Assembly (NCBI GenBank): GCA_023460515.1
Contig: JAEWPS010000002.1
Coordinates: forward strand, 1-57,139
Source of the DNA: Bacillota bacterium
GTDB lineage: Bacteria; Bacillota; Clostridia; TANB77; CAG-465
Direction of reading: 5' to 3'
DNA: 57,139 bases
Shown: piece after piece, positions 44,374 to 52,480 of the stretch
How the letters are laid out: every line of letters starts with the position of its first letter
How positions within the stretch are numbered: the first letter of the stretch is position 1
The notes under the pieces: generated by a model
The model's database searches: none
What the model was told of the DNA's origin: nothing
Seen by the model: only the letters and a program-made list of their open reading frames with translations
Translations under genes and position numbers: made by a program

Positions 44374-44916
44374 ATGGAAATATTTGTAGGTGTTTTAATT
44401 TTAATAGGTATTCTAGTTATATTTTTATATAATAATTTAATTAGACTTAGAAGTATTGTTAATAATGCTTTTTCAAGTACAGACGTTATTTTAAAGAGAA
44501 GGTATGACTTAATACCTAATTTAGTAGAAACTGTGAAAGGTTATATGGACCACGAAGAAAGTGTTCTTATAAAAGTAACTGAACTTAGATCACAGTCACT
44601 TAATAATGGTGTATCAATAGATGAAAAAATTAAAATAGATAAAGATATTTCATCAGATATGAATAAAATTTTTGCTCTAAGTGAAGGTTATCCAGAGTTA
44701 AAATCAAGTGAGAATTTTTTAAAACTTCAAACAGCTATTATAGATACAGAAGATGAAGTAGCAGCAGCTAGAAGAACATTTAACGCAGCTGCCACTGAGT
44801 ATAATATAAATATCAAAGTTTTTCCTAGTAGTATATTTGCAACGCTTATGGGGTTTAATGAAATTAGTTTATTTGAAACTAAAGATACTGAAAATGTTAA
44901 TATAAAGTTGAGGTAG
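44374..44916 (+). CDS. lemA: LemA family protein
   Basis: A 180-residue protein with one N-terminal membrane helix (about 2-22) and the LemA helical bundle. The family signature is NNAFSSTDVILKRRYDLIPNLVETVKGYMDHE. GGAGGAG precedes the ATG. It is followed after 4 bases by a DUF3137-like gene, a pairing often seen. The function of LemA is not settled. Confidence 0.93.
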   Translation: MEIFVGVLILIGILVIFLYNNLIRLRSIVNNAFSSTDVILKRRYDLIPNLVETVKGYMDHEESVLIKVTELRSQSLNNGVSIDEKIKIDKDISSDMNKIFALSEGYPELKSSENFLKLQTAIIDTEDEVAAARRTFNAAATEYNINIKVFPSSIFATLMGFNEISLFETKDTENVNIKLR

Positions 44917-44920
44917 AAAT

Positions 44921-45832
44921 ATGTATATTGATTTAGAAAATTTTCAAAAAGTATATTATGAAAAGGTTAAGCCTTTAGAGGAAGAATTTGAGAATGATAA
45001 GGTTACTGTACGTATGAAGATGGCTATAATTATTATCGTAGCTATTGCTATAGAATTCTTTTTATACGCGGCGGTAATATCTTCAAATACTGAGAGTACT
45101 AAATTATTTATATATGTTATAGTTATAGCTGCATTTTTATGTGCTGCAGTAATAAGAAATTTTACTAATAAAACTAAGAGAACTATTTTTCCAACATTAT
45201 TTAAAAGTATAGACAGCAATTTAATTTACGATGATGTAATGAGAATTTCAAGAGATAAATTTATTGATTCAAATTTATTTGCTTCTTCTAACTGCTCCTA
45301 TTCACCACAGGATTGTCTAGCTACAAAAATATTTGATAAAGATGTTAAAATGTGTGAATTAGAAGTTCAAACTGGCAGTGGTAAAAATAGACATACTGTA
45401 TTTTCTGGTATATTTTTAAATATTGTATTAGATAAAAAAATGCAGAGTGATATGAAAATTGTATATAACACCTCAAAAGATTTTGGAATAATAAAAACGT
45501 TATTTGCAAATGAAGATAAAGTCAATTTGGAAAATATTGAATTCGAAAATGAATATGATGTATATTGCTCAGATCAAATATATGCAAGAAAAATAATAAC
45601 ATTAACTTTTATGGAAAAATTACTATATGCTACAAATAAATTAAATAGGAGAATTAAAATTTCATTTAAAAATAACAATATATATATTGCAATTAGTGGT
45701 CTTCAGCTCATAAATGATAGCGCTTTATTTTCTAAAAAAATTGACATGATGAATATAGCAAGAGAAATAAATGATATTTTAACAATTATTGATACTATAA
45801 GTTATTTAGATTTAGATGAAAAAATAGCATAG
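44921..45832 (+). CDS. DUF3137-like membrane protein
   Basis: A 303-residue protein with two membrane helices (about 30-75) followed by a soluble domain with YSPQDCLATKIFDKDVKMCELEVQTG and the F-G-I-F-L strand (HTVFSGIFLNIV), the style of DUF3137 proteins. It starts 4 bases after lemA and ends the operon with a terminator. The role is unknown; partnership with LemA is suggested by position. Confidence 0.7.
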   Translation: MYIDLENFQKVYYEKVKPLEEEFENDKVTVRMKMAIIIIVAIAIEFFLYAAVISSNTESTKLFIYVIVIAAFLCAAVIRNFTNKTKRTIFPTLFKSIDSNLIYDDVMRISRDKFIDSNLFASSNCSYSPQDCLATKIFDKDVKMCELEVQTGSGKNRHTVFSGIFLNIVLDKKMQSDMKIVYNTSKDFGIIKTLFANEDKVNLENIEFENEYDVYCSDQIYARKIITLTFMEKLLYATNKLNRRIKISFKNNNIYIAISGLQLINDSALFSKKIDMMNIAREINDILTIIDTISYLDLDEKIA

Positions 45833-45852
45833 TATATAATTAAATAATAAGG

Positions 45853-45886
45853 AAAAGTGGATTAAGTTTTATTTATCCACTTTTTT
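45853..45886 (+). terminator. Terminator of the lemA operon
   Basis: A 10-bp stem (AAAAGTGGAT / ATCCACTTTT) with a 12-nt loop, then TTTTTT. The 190 bases from here to 46078 contain a TATAAT-like box (about 45998) but no convincing -35. Confidence 0.85.
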
Positions 45887-46078
45887 GCTATGCATTCTTC
45901 AATATAACGTTACTAACAGAAGCAATATTAGTGCTAATTACTGAGGTAATATATGCCAATTTAGCTTTAGTTGATGAAATTGACCTAGTTTTGTGATATA
46001 ATATATGAGCAACGAAAAATATATATTAGCATTTAATTAAATGTTAATACAAAAAATACTAATGTAGGGGGAATATTA

Positions 46079-46741
46079 ATGTGTGATGATGAAAAAAGAA
46101 TTTTAAAAATTATAAGTGTAAATTTTGTAATTGGATTACTATTGATTATATTCATTGATGCTTGTGAATTAAAGATTATTGGGAGTAAAATGGATAATCT
46201 GGATAGCATTTACTTAGCTATAACTATAAAAACAATTATTGCTATTGTTATATATATAATATCAATTCATGGTTTGACAAAATTGTTCAATAAGAAACTT
46301 AATTTTGAATATATGACCGGACTTTATAGTAGGCGGAAGTTATTTATAGATTTAAATGATTTAATTAGTAATAATAGCGAATTTACATTGTGTTATATTG
46401 ATTTTAATAATTTAAAGGTTGTTAATGATAACTATGGGCATACCGCAGGAGATATGCTTATAAACGAGTTTTCAAGAAGGATTTGTTTGCTTAAATCTCA
46501 AAAGGTAGTCGGTTATCGAATTGGAGGAGACGAATTCATCGTCATAATAAAGGATAAGCAAGAAAAAGAAAGTTGTTTAGAAAATATATGGAAAATAACT
46601 GAAGAAGATGTAAAAGTAACATCTAATAAAGCATTAAAGATATCTTTTACAATGGGTGTTGTTGATAATGATTTTGTTTCTACAGTTGAAGAACTTTTAA
46701 TTAAAGCCGACAGTATTATGTATAAAAATAAAAGGGGTTAA
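46079..46741 (+). CDS. Membrane-bound diguanylate cyclase (GGDEF)
   Basis: A 220-residue protein with two membrane helices (about 12-30 and 48-72) and a GGDEF domain with YMTGLYSRR, DFNNLKVVNDNYGHTAGD and RIGGDEF (about 146-150). It should form cyclic di-GMP. The RxxD product-inhibition site that usually lies 5 residues before GGDEF is not present (SQKV here), so feedback inhibition may be missing. GGGGG precedes the ATG. It is a single gene with a terminator behind it. Confidence 0.93.
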   Translation: MCDDEKRILKIISVNFVIGLLLIIFIDACELKIIGSKMDNLDSIYLAITIKTIIAIVIYIISIHGLTKLFNKKLNFEYMTGLYSRRKLFIDLNDLISNNSEFTLCYIDFNNLKVVNDNYGHTAGDMLINEFSRRICLLKSQKVVGYRIGGDEFIVIIKDKQEKESCLENIWKITEEDVKVTSNKALKISFTMGVVDNDFVSTVEELLIKADSIMYKNKRG

Positions 46742-46765
46742 TTTTAAAATATATTTTAAGGACAT

Positions 46766-46800
46766 AAACCAGAGAAATTGAATAATTTTTCTGGTTTTTT
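46766..46800 (+). terminator. Terminator after the GGDEF gene
   Basis: A stem AACCAGAg/TCTGGTT with a mismatch, AT-rich loop region, then TTTTTT. Confidence 0.7.
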
Positions 46801-46877
46801 ATTTATAAATGAAAAAATGTAGATTAATATATATTTTAGTAAAGTAGATATTTTGTTTAATTTAATTATTACTTTAC

Positions 46878-46906
46878 TTGAATATTTGTTCACTTTTTGA
46901 TATAAT
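46878..46906 (+). promoter_or_regulatory. Promoter of recG
   Basis: TTGAAT (46878-46883) and TATAAT (46901-46906), 17 bases apart. The leader before ATG 46923 would be only about 10 bases. Confidence 0.72.
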
Positions 46907-46922
46907 GAAATTGGTGAAGAAA

Positions 46923-48983
46923 ATGGAAAACAAAATTGGATTAGATACAAGTATACAATTTTTAAAAGGTGTAGGACCGGTTAAAGCTGATGTATTTAAT
47001 AAGATTGGAATAAATACAGTAAGTGATTTAATAAAGTACTATCCTAGAGTATATGAAGATAGAACACAACTAAGAAAAATAGCTGAATTTATAGATGGTG
47101 AAAACGTTCTTTTTATAGCTAAACCATCTGGTAAAATAAATATTCAAAGAACTAGAAATAGGCTTACTATTCATAAACTTTTTGTATCTGATGAGACAGA
47201 TACCTGTCAAATGGTCTGGTTTAATCAAAAATATTTATCAGAGTATTTTAAAGAAAATACAGAATATGTTTTTTATGGAAAAGTAACTACTGAAAGAGGA
47301 ATGTTTGTTATCGAAAATGCAATTATATATAACAAATATGATTTGTTTAAAATCATGGGGGTATATCCAATATATCCACTTACAAGTGGATTGACCCAAA
47401 AATACTTATTTAATTTAATATCTAATATATTTGAAAATAATATTAAGTTACCTGAAATTTTAAGTGCTGATTTGAAAAAAAAGTACGGTTTATGTGACAT
47501 AGATTATGCAAGTTTGAAAATACATTTCCCGAAAAATTTTAATGAAGTAGCTATAGCAAGAAAAAGATTAATATTTGAAGAATTATTTAAATTGACATTA
47601 GCTCTTCAGCTTATAAAAGGGAAAGATAGTAAGATAAAGAAAACAAATGAATTTAAAAATATAAATATTGATAACTTTTTAAAATTGTTACCTTTTGAAT
47701 TTACAAATGCTCAGAAAAAAGTTGTTGAAGATATAAAAAAAGATATGTCATCAGATATATCTATGAATAGAATGATACAAGGAGATGTTGGAAGTGGAAA
47801 GACTATTGTAGCAGCGGCGGCTATATACATCTCGACAATTAATGGTTATCAAGCTGCTATGATGGCTCCAACAACAATACTGGCAAATCAACATTATTTG
47901 GAATTAAAGCCTCTTTTTGATAAACTAGGTTTTGAATCTGAAATTGTAACTTCTACTACGACAAAAAAGCAAAAAGAAAAAATTATAGAAAGGTTAAAAA
48001 ATGGTGAGATAAATATAATATTTGGAACACATTCTTTAATTGAAAATAATATAGAGTTTAATAAACTTGGACTTGTTATAACAGATGAGCAGCATAGATT
48101 TGGTGTTAAGCAAAGGATGAAGCTTACTAATAAATCTATAAATGTTGAAACATTAGTTATGACGGCAACTCCTATACCTAGAACTCTAGCACTTATGCTT
48201 TATGGTGACTTAGACTTATCTATTATAGATGAATTGCCTCCAGGCAGAAAGTATATTAGAACATTTGCAGTAGATAAAAGTTATGAATCTCGTATAAATT
48301 CATTTATAGCAAAAGAAATAGATAAGGGTAGGCAAGTATATGTCGTATGTCCTTTGGTAGAAGAAAATGAAACATTGGAACTTAAATCTGTTTCACAAGT
48401 TTATGATGAATATATTTCAGGTGAACTTAAACAGTTCAAAACGGAATTTATACATGGAAAGATGAAAGCTAAGGAAAAAGACGAGATAATGAGAAGATTT
48501 AAAAATAATGAATTCAGTATTCTGATATCTACAACTGTTATAGAGGTTGGTGTAAATGTACCTAATGCCACAATGATGATTATAGAAGATGCCGATAGAT
48601 TTGGACTTGCTGCACTTCATCAATTAAGGGGAAGAGTAGGTAGAGGTATTCATGAATCATACTGTATATTAAAGAGTAGAATAAGATCTAGTAAGGTAAT
48701 GGAAAGACTTAAAATAATGGAAAAAAGCAATAACGGATTTGAAATAGCAGAAAAAGACCTAGAACTTAGAGGACCAGGAGATTTTTTCGGAATAAGACAA
48801 AGTGGGCTTCCTGAATTTAAACTTGCGGATTTACTTAAGGATATGCAAGTATTACAAATAACACAAGTAGCAGTTAAAGAGTTACTTTCAAACGATAGAT
48901 TATTAGAAAAAGAAGAAAATAGAATTTTAAAAGAAGAAATATACAATGAGTATGGAAATCAGTTAAAAAATATTGGGATGTAA
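46923..48983 (+). CDS. recG: ATP-dependent DNA helicase RecG
   Basis: A 686-residue helicase that remodels stalled forks and Holliday junctions. A wedge domain is at the N-terminus (IQFLKGVGPVKADVF), Walker A is GDVGSGKT (about 286), the DEQH box is at about 388, MTATPIPRT is present, and the C-terminal helicase motifs (QLRGRVGRG) are intact. The start is placed at ATG 46923 after GGTGAAG; an upstream ATG at 46878 lies in the promoter. The length is usual. Confidence 0.96.
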   Translation: MENKIGLDTSIQFLKGVGPVKADVFNKIGINTVSDLIKYYPRVYEDRTQLRKIAEFIDGENVLFIAKPSGKINIQRTRNRLTIHKLFVSDETDTCQMVWFNQKYLSEYFKENTEYVFYGKVTTERGMFVIENAIIYNKYDLFKIMGVYPIYPLTSGLTQKYLFNLISNIFENNIKLPEILSADLKKKYGLCDIDYASLKIHFPKNFNEVAIARKRLIFEELFKLTLALQLIKGKDSKIKKTNEFKNINIDNFLKLLPFEFTNAQKKVVEDIKKDMSSDISMNRMIQGDVGSGKTIVAAAAIYISTINGYQAAMMAPTTILANQHYLELKPLFDKLGFESEIVTSTTTKKQKEKIIERLKNGEINIIFGTHSLIENNIEFNKLGLVITDEQHRFGVKQRMKLTNKSINVETLVMTATPIPRTLALMLYGDLDLSIIDELPPGRKYIRTFAVDKSYESRINSFIAKEIDKGRQVYVVCPLVEENETLELKSVSQVYDEYISGELKQFKTEFIHGKMKAKEKDEIMRRFKNNEFSILISTTVIEVGVNVPNATMMIIEDADRFGLAALHQLRGRVGRGIHESYCILKSRIRSSKVMERLKIMEKSNNGFEIAEKDLELRGPGDFFGIRQSGLPEFKLADLLKDMQVLQITQVAVKELLSNDRLLEKEENRILKEEIYNEYGNQLKNIGM

Positions 48984-49033
48984 GAATAAAAATTTAAAAT
49001 TGAAATAAAATAATAATAAAAGAGGTATTTATT

Positions 49034-49582
49034 ATGAAAGAAATTTCAATTAGTAAAATTGCAATAATAGGTTTTTTCTTTATATCAATATTAGGTACAT
49101 TATCACATTTTATTTACGGTTGGTCACAAAATAACATTTTAATTGGAGCAATATTTGCGGTCAACGAAAGTGTATGGGAACATTTAAAAATTGTTATTAT
49201 TCCATCATTTATATGGCTAATTATTGAGTATTTTATAAGATATGAAAAAGTAAATTTTTTTACATCCAAAATAATTTCATTTTTAACAACTATGGCCTTA
49301 ATAATATCTGTTTTTTATGGATATAAATTATTAATAGGTAAAGATGATTTGTTAATTAATATTATCTCTTTTTATTTTTCTATTGCCGCTGGACAGTATA
49401 TTTCATATAAGATAATGAACTCTAAAAAACTGCCAAATATATTTGAGAGTATATCAAAATTATTATTAGTTTTATTATTTATTTCTTTTATTATATTTAC
49501 ATATATTCCACCAAAACTAGAATTATTTAGAGATCCTCCAACTGATGGCTACGGAATAGAAGATTTAAAAAAACACACTTAA
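49034..49582 (+). CDS. DUF6512-type membrane protein
   Basis: A 182-residue protein with five or six membrane helices. NESVWEHLKIVIIPSF and the C-terminal PPKLELFRDPPTDGYGI are typical of this family of uncharacterised integral membrane proteins. AGAGGT precedes the ATG. It follows recG by 50 bases and may share its transcript. A terminator follows. Confidence 0.75.
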   Translation: MKEISISKIAIIGFFFISILGTLSHFIYGWSQNNILIGAIFAVNESVWEHLKIVIIPSFIWLIIEYFIRYEKVNFFTSKIISFLTTMALIISVFYGYKLLIGKDDLLINIISFYFSIAAGQYISYKIMNSKKLPNIFESISKLLLVLLFISFIIFTYIPPKLELFRDPPTDGYGIEDLKKHT

Positions 49583-49601
49583 TTAAAATAAGTGTGTTTT
49601 T
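49568..49601. terminator. Terminator between the DUF6512 gene and the 49636 gene
   Basis: A stem AAACACACTT (49571-49580) / AAGTGTGTTT (49590-49599) with T/A ends on both sides; serves converging genes. Confidence 0.82.
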
Positions 49602-49635
49602 GTTTGTAGAATTAGGATAAACTTGCAAAAATTAT

Positions 49636-50250
49636 TTAAATAATTTTTGTGCCTATTAAAGTTCCAATCCAAAAAAATAATATAAGTAAGAAAAACAAAA
49701 GTGAGAATATAAATAGATTGCATACAAATGAATTTATAAAACCTAATTTATATCTTTCAGTTGTTTTTCCTATAGATGTTATTGGTTCTTCATAAATTTG
49801 ATCTGATTCAACATCATTTTCTAATTTACTTTTTAAGGATTTAACTTTTATCTTTAAAAAATATCTAACTTTATTAAATGTTTTTATATAATCTATATTA
49901 ACTGTAAGTAATGATACAGATTGCAATAATAAAGTTATAATTAATATTATAATAGTATAAAACGTTAACTTAGGAATAAAACCACCTAAATTTGAAGTAT
50001 TAAACATAATTGAGGATATTGAACCCATTATGCTTGTACCTGTTATAGATGTTACTACTGATGCAATTACTTTGTATGATATATACCATATAAATAATGC
50101 AAATAGTGATGGTAGTATTAGATAATGCTCTTTATAATTTTGCCTTGTTACTAACTTTAATGCAAAAAATATAAGTGTATTTAAAATGGATATTAATAGT
50201 AATGATAAAAATAGTATTACCATTAACGTGAAAAATATCATATAAATCAC
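49636..50250 (-). CDS. Membrane protein, function unknown
   Basis: A 204-residue protein with about five membrane helices, a basic loop (about 125-165) and a last helix ending in WIGTLIGTK. GTG 50250 follows the stop of the glycosyltransferase directly (TAATGTG) and has AAAGGA nearby; ATG 50241 is an alternative. The close coupling with a diacylglycerol glycosyltransferase suggests a role in membrane glycolipid handling, but this is inference from position only. Confidence 0.65.
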   Translation of the reverse strand: MIYMIFFTLMVILFLSLLLISILNTLIFFALKLVTRQNYKEHYLILPSLFALFIWYISYKVIASVVTSITGTSIMGSISSIMFNTSNLGGFIPKLTFYTIIILIITLLLQSVSLLTVNIDYIKTFNKVRYFLKIKVKSLKSKLENDVESDQIYEEPITSIGKTTERYKLGFINSFVCNLFIFSLLFFLLILFFWIGTLIGTKII

Positions 50251-50251
50251 A

Positions 50252-51544
50252 TTATCCTTTCTTTATTTTAGCAAGTTTTGTTATACTAATAAGTTTTTTC
50301 TTTAAATTGAAAATACTTTTCTTTTCAGACTCTTTTTTATTTGATTTATCCTCACTAGATTTTTTTATTTCATAATTTTTAATAACTTGAGTATATACTT
50401 CGATTATTTTATCTCCAAATTCTTTTGAAGAGTTTTGTGATGCTGTTATAAAGCCATTTAATCTTAATTTGCTAGCTAAAGTTTTATTAGTAAGAACAGA
50501 AACAATTGATTTTGCAATTTCTTTATCATGTCTAACTAACAATCCGTTTTCATTATGGTGTATAAATTCAGCTAAATTGGGTGCATATTTTGCAACAACC
50601 GGAATACCAGAAGCCATAGCTTCTATGAATGTTAGCCCTTGTGTTTCTGTAGTTGAAGCATTTACAAATACATCTCCGATAGAATAGTATAATGCAACTT
50701 TTTCCCATGGAACAGAACCAGTAAATATAACCTTATCACTTATTCCTAGTTTTGCAGCTTGTTCTACTAAACTATCTTTTGCAGGACCTTCACCAACTAA
50801 TACAAATTTCGTATCTTTTAGTGTTCTAAACACTTCAGGCATTGCTGAAAGAATTTGATCTATACTTTTTTCTTCACCAATTCTTCCAATAAATAACACA
50901 ACTTTATCATTTTCATTAATACCTATAGATTTTTTTAAGGCACTTCTATCTTCGTATGTAAAATTAGATGGATTAAAAGGCTCAATATCTATTCCAGTAG
51001 GAATTATGTATATCGGTTTATTTTTTACTCCACATCTATATTTTAAGTATTTCTCTGTTTTTTTAGATGGTGTAATAATACACTCTGCTTTTCTTACAAA
51101 GTTTTTACTAAAATTACGTGCAAAACGTTTAGGGTATATATTTCTTGTTCCTTTTATTGGAACAATATAGTGCATATAATCTTCCCACATTGTATGATAA
51201 GTATGTATAAATGGAACATTAAATTTTCTTGATATTATCTTACCAAATAAAGCTAATGAAAATTCAGATTGAGTATGAACTATATCTAAATTTAATTCTT
51301 TTATTTCTTTAGCAATTGGCCTTGAATAAAAAGTTGCAACTCTATACTTAAATTTCTTTGCAACAAAAAGTGGAATACTTTTTAACATATATAAATTCTG
51401 GTTTTCAGTAGGTTCATGTTTTGATGGACTAAAAATATATACTTCATGACCACGTTTTTTCATTTCTCTTTCTAACATTTTTATTGAAGTAACTACTCCG
51501 TTTATATCTGGATGGTAGGTATCTGTAAATATACCAATTCTCAT
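50252..51544 (-). CDS. GT4 glycosyltransferase, probably diacylglycerol glucosyltransferase
   Basis: A 430-residue glycosyltransferase of the two-Rossmann type. MRIGIFTDTYHPDINGVV at the start and the C-terminal GRIGEEKSIDQIL, EAMASGIPVVA (E-x7-E) motif mark the GT4 family. The first part resembles 1,2-diacylglycerol glucosyltransferases that make membrane glucolipids. ATG 51544 with GAGGGGG upstream is used; an earlier ATG at 51583 lacks a site. A basic tail (KKKLISITKLAKIKKG) could bind the membrane. The next gene, a membrane protein, is coupled. Confidence 0.85.
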   Translation of the reverse strand: MRIGIFTDTYHPDINGVVTSIKMLEREMKKRGHEVYIFSPSKHEPTENQNLYMLKSIPLFVAKKFKYRVATFYSRPIAKEIKELNLDIVHTQSEFSLALFGKIISRKFNVPFIHTYHTMWEDYMHYIVPIKGTRNIYPKRFARNFSKNFVRKAECIITPSKKTEKYLKYRCGVKNKPIYIIPTGIDIEPFNPSNFTYEDRSALKKSIGINENDKVVLFIGRIGEEKSIDQILSAMPEVFRTLKDTKFVLVGEGPAKDSLVEQAAKLGISDKVIFTGSVPWEKVALYYSIGDVFVNASTTETQGLTFIEAMASGIPVVAKYAPNLAEFIHHNENGLLVRHDKEIAKSIVSVLTNKTLASKLRLNGFITASQNSSKEFGDKIIEVYTQVIKNYEIKKSSEDKSNKKESEKKSIFNLKKKLISITKLAKIKKG

Positions 51545-51589
51545 TAGTTGTCCCCCTCGTATACCACAATATATGGTATGCATATTTAT

Positions 51590-51654
51590 ATTATATATTA
51601 TACGACATTAAAAGTCAATATTTTATTGACTTTTAATTTTTGACGTGATAGAAT
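51590..51654. promoter_or_regulatory. Divergent promoters sharing a long palindrome
   Basis: Minus: TTGACT (51613-51618) and TATAAT (51590-51595), 17 bases apart, for the glycosyltransferase. Plus: TTGACT (51626-51631) and TAGAAT (51649-51654), 17 bases apart, for uvrB. A perfect 14-bp inverted repeat (51607-51620 and 51624-51637) covers both -35 boxes, so the two transcripts could be controlled together. Confidence 0.7.
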
Positions 51655-51708
51655 TAATGGTAAAAGATAGTAATCCTTTCATGTAAATAAATTCATATAT
51701 TTTAGTAT

Positions 51709-51732
51709 ACAATTAATAATACTATTAATTGT
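51709..51732. promoter_or_regulatory. Inverted repeat in the uvrB leader
   Basis: A perfect 10-bp inverted repeat (ACAATTAATA / TATTAATTGT) around 4 bases. A second possible promoter, TTGTTA-16-TATTAT, begins at its right arm. It does not match the LexA boxes I know from Firmicutes. Confidence 0.45.
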
Positions 51733-51778
51733 TACTAATAATTATTGGTATATTATCATAAGGATAAAGGAGAGAGAA

Positions 51779-52096
51779 ATGAAATTTAAAATACATTCAA
51801 AGTTTAAACCTATGGGAGATCAAATTGAGGCAATAGACGTTTTATCTAAAAATATTGAAAAAAATGTAGAATTTCAAACATTATTAGGAGTAACGGGGAG
51901 TGGTAAAACATTTACTATTGCAAATGTTATAGAAAAAGTTCAAAAACCCACTATAATTTTAGCACATAACAAAACATTAGCTGGTCAACTATATAGTGAA
52001 TTTAAAGAATTTTTTCCAGAAAACGCAGTTGAATATTTTATATCATATAACGGGAGTCCACCAAAAACAGTGATGTTTAGTACTGCTAAGTGCTGA
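51779..52096 (+). pseudogene. uvrB: uvrB, truncated after about 90 codons
   Basis: AAGGAGAG precedes ATG 51779. The frame matches the start of UvrB, the damage-recognition helicase of nucleotide excision repair: GDQ-AI-L, LLGVTGSGKTFTIANV (Walker A), and HNKTLAGQLYSEFKEFFPENAVEYF in two parts. In intact UvrB the next residues are SYYDYYQPEAY. Here, after ISY, the sequence changes to NGSPPKTVMFSTAKC and stops at 52096. About 570 further codons are missing. What follows is a non-coding stretch and the giant surface gene. Either DNA replaced the rest of uvrB, or the assembly joins two places at about 52048. Confidence 0.85.
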
Positions 52097-52480
52097 TTTT
52101 TCCACGAAAAACGGAAATTATAATACTAAACAATACTATACGAATAAATAGAATTTGTGGCCGCCATTCGTGTAAATTCGTGTAAAGTAAAAATTTGATA
52201 TAATGTATATTAATATAAATAGTAATTTGGAGATGAAAAAAGAAAAAAGTTGCAAAGTAGAAAAAGGGGAGTGTAAGTTTATTACACTTTCCTTTGTATT
52301 TCAGAATAGTTACAAAAATGTTACAAATATATTACAGTTTTTTAGTGCTGAGCAATTTTATCCATAGTATATTGACAAAAAAAGACATATACAATATAAT
52401 AGAATTGTAATATTTATGCCTTATGAGAAGAATATATTTAGGTTGTTATATTTGTTTAAATAATTATTTTGGGGGATTTT
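52097..52480. other. Non-coding region behind the uvrB break
   Basis: 384 bases with no gene. It contains an exact tandem duplication ATTCGTGTAA x2 (52166-52185), next to GGCCGCC, an island of higher GC. A stem with two G-U pairs (about 52263-52296, arms around GTTTA) could end transcription. Three TTACA words (about 52310-52335) at 11-12-base steps follow, and then the promoter of the surface gene. I see no integrase, no transposase and no inverted ends of an insertion sequence. Confidence 0.55.
52372..52400 (+). promoter_or_regulatory. Promoter of the giant prepilin-like gene
   Basis: TTGACA (52372-52377) and TATAAT (52395-52400) with 17-base spacing; both match the consensus. Three spaced TTACA words lie upstream at about 52310-52335 and could be regulator sites. 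Confidence 0.85.

Noticed and set aside
52166..52185. CRISPR or att site from the ATTCGTGTAA pair
   Set aside because: Two adjoining 10-base copies without spacers, leader or cas genes; too little for either call.
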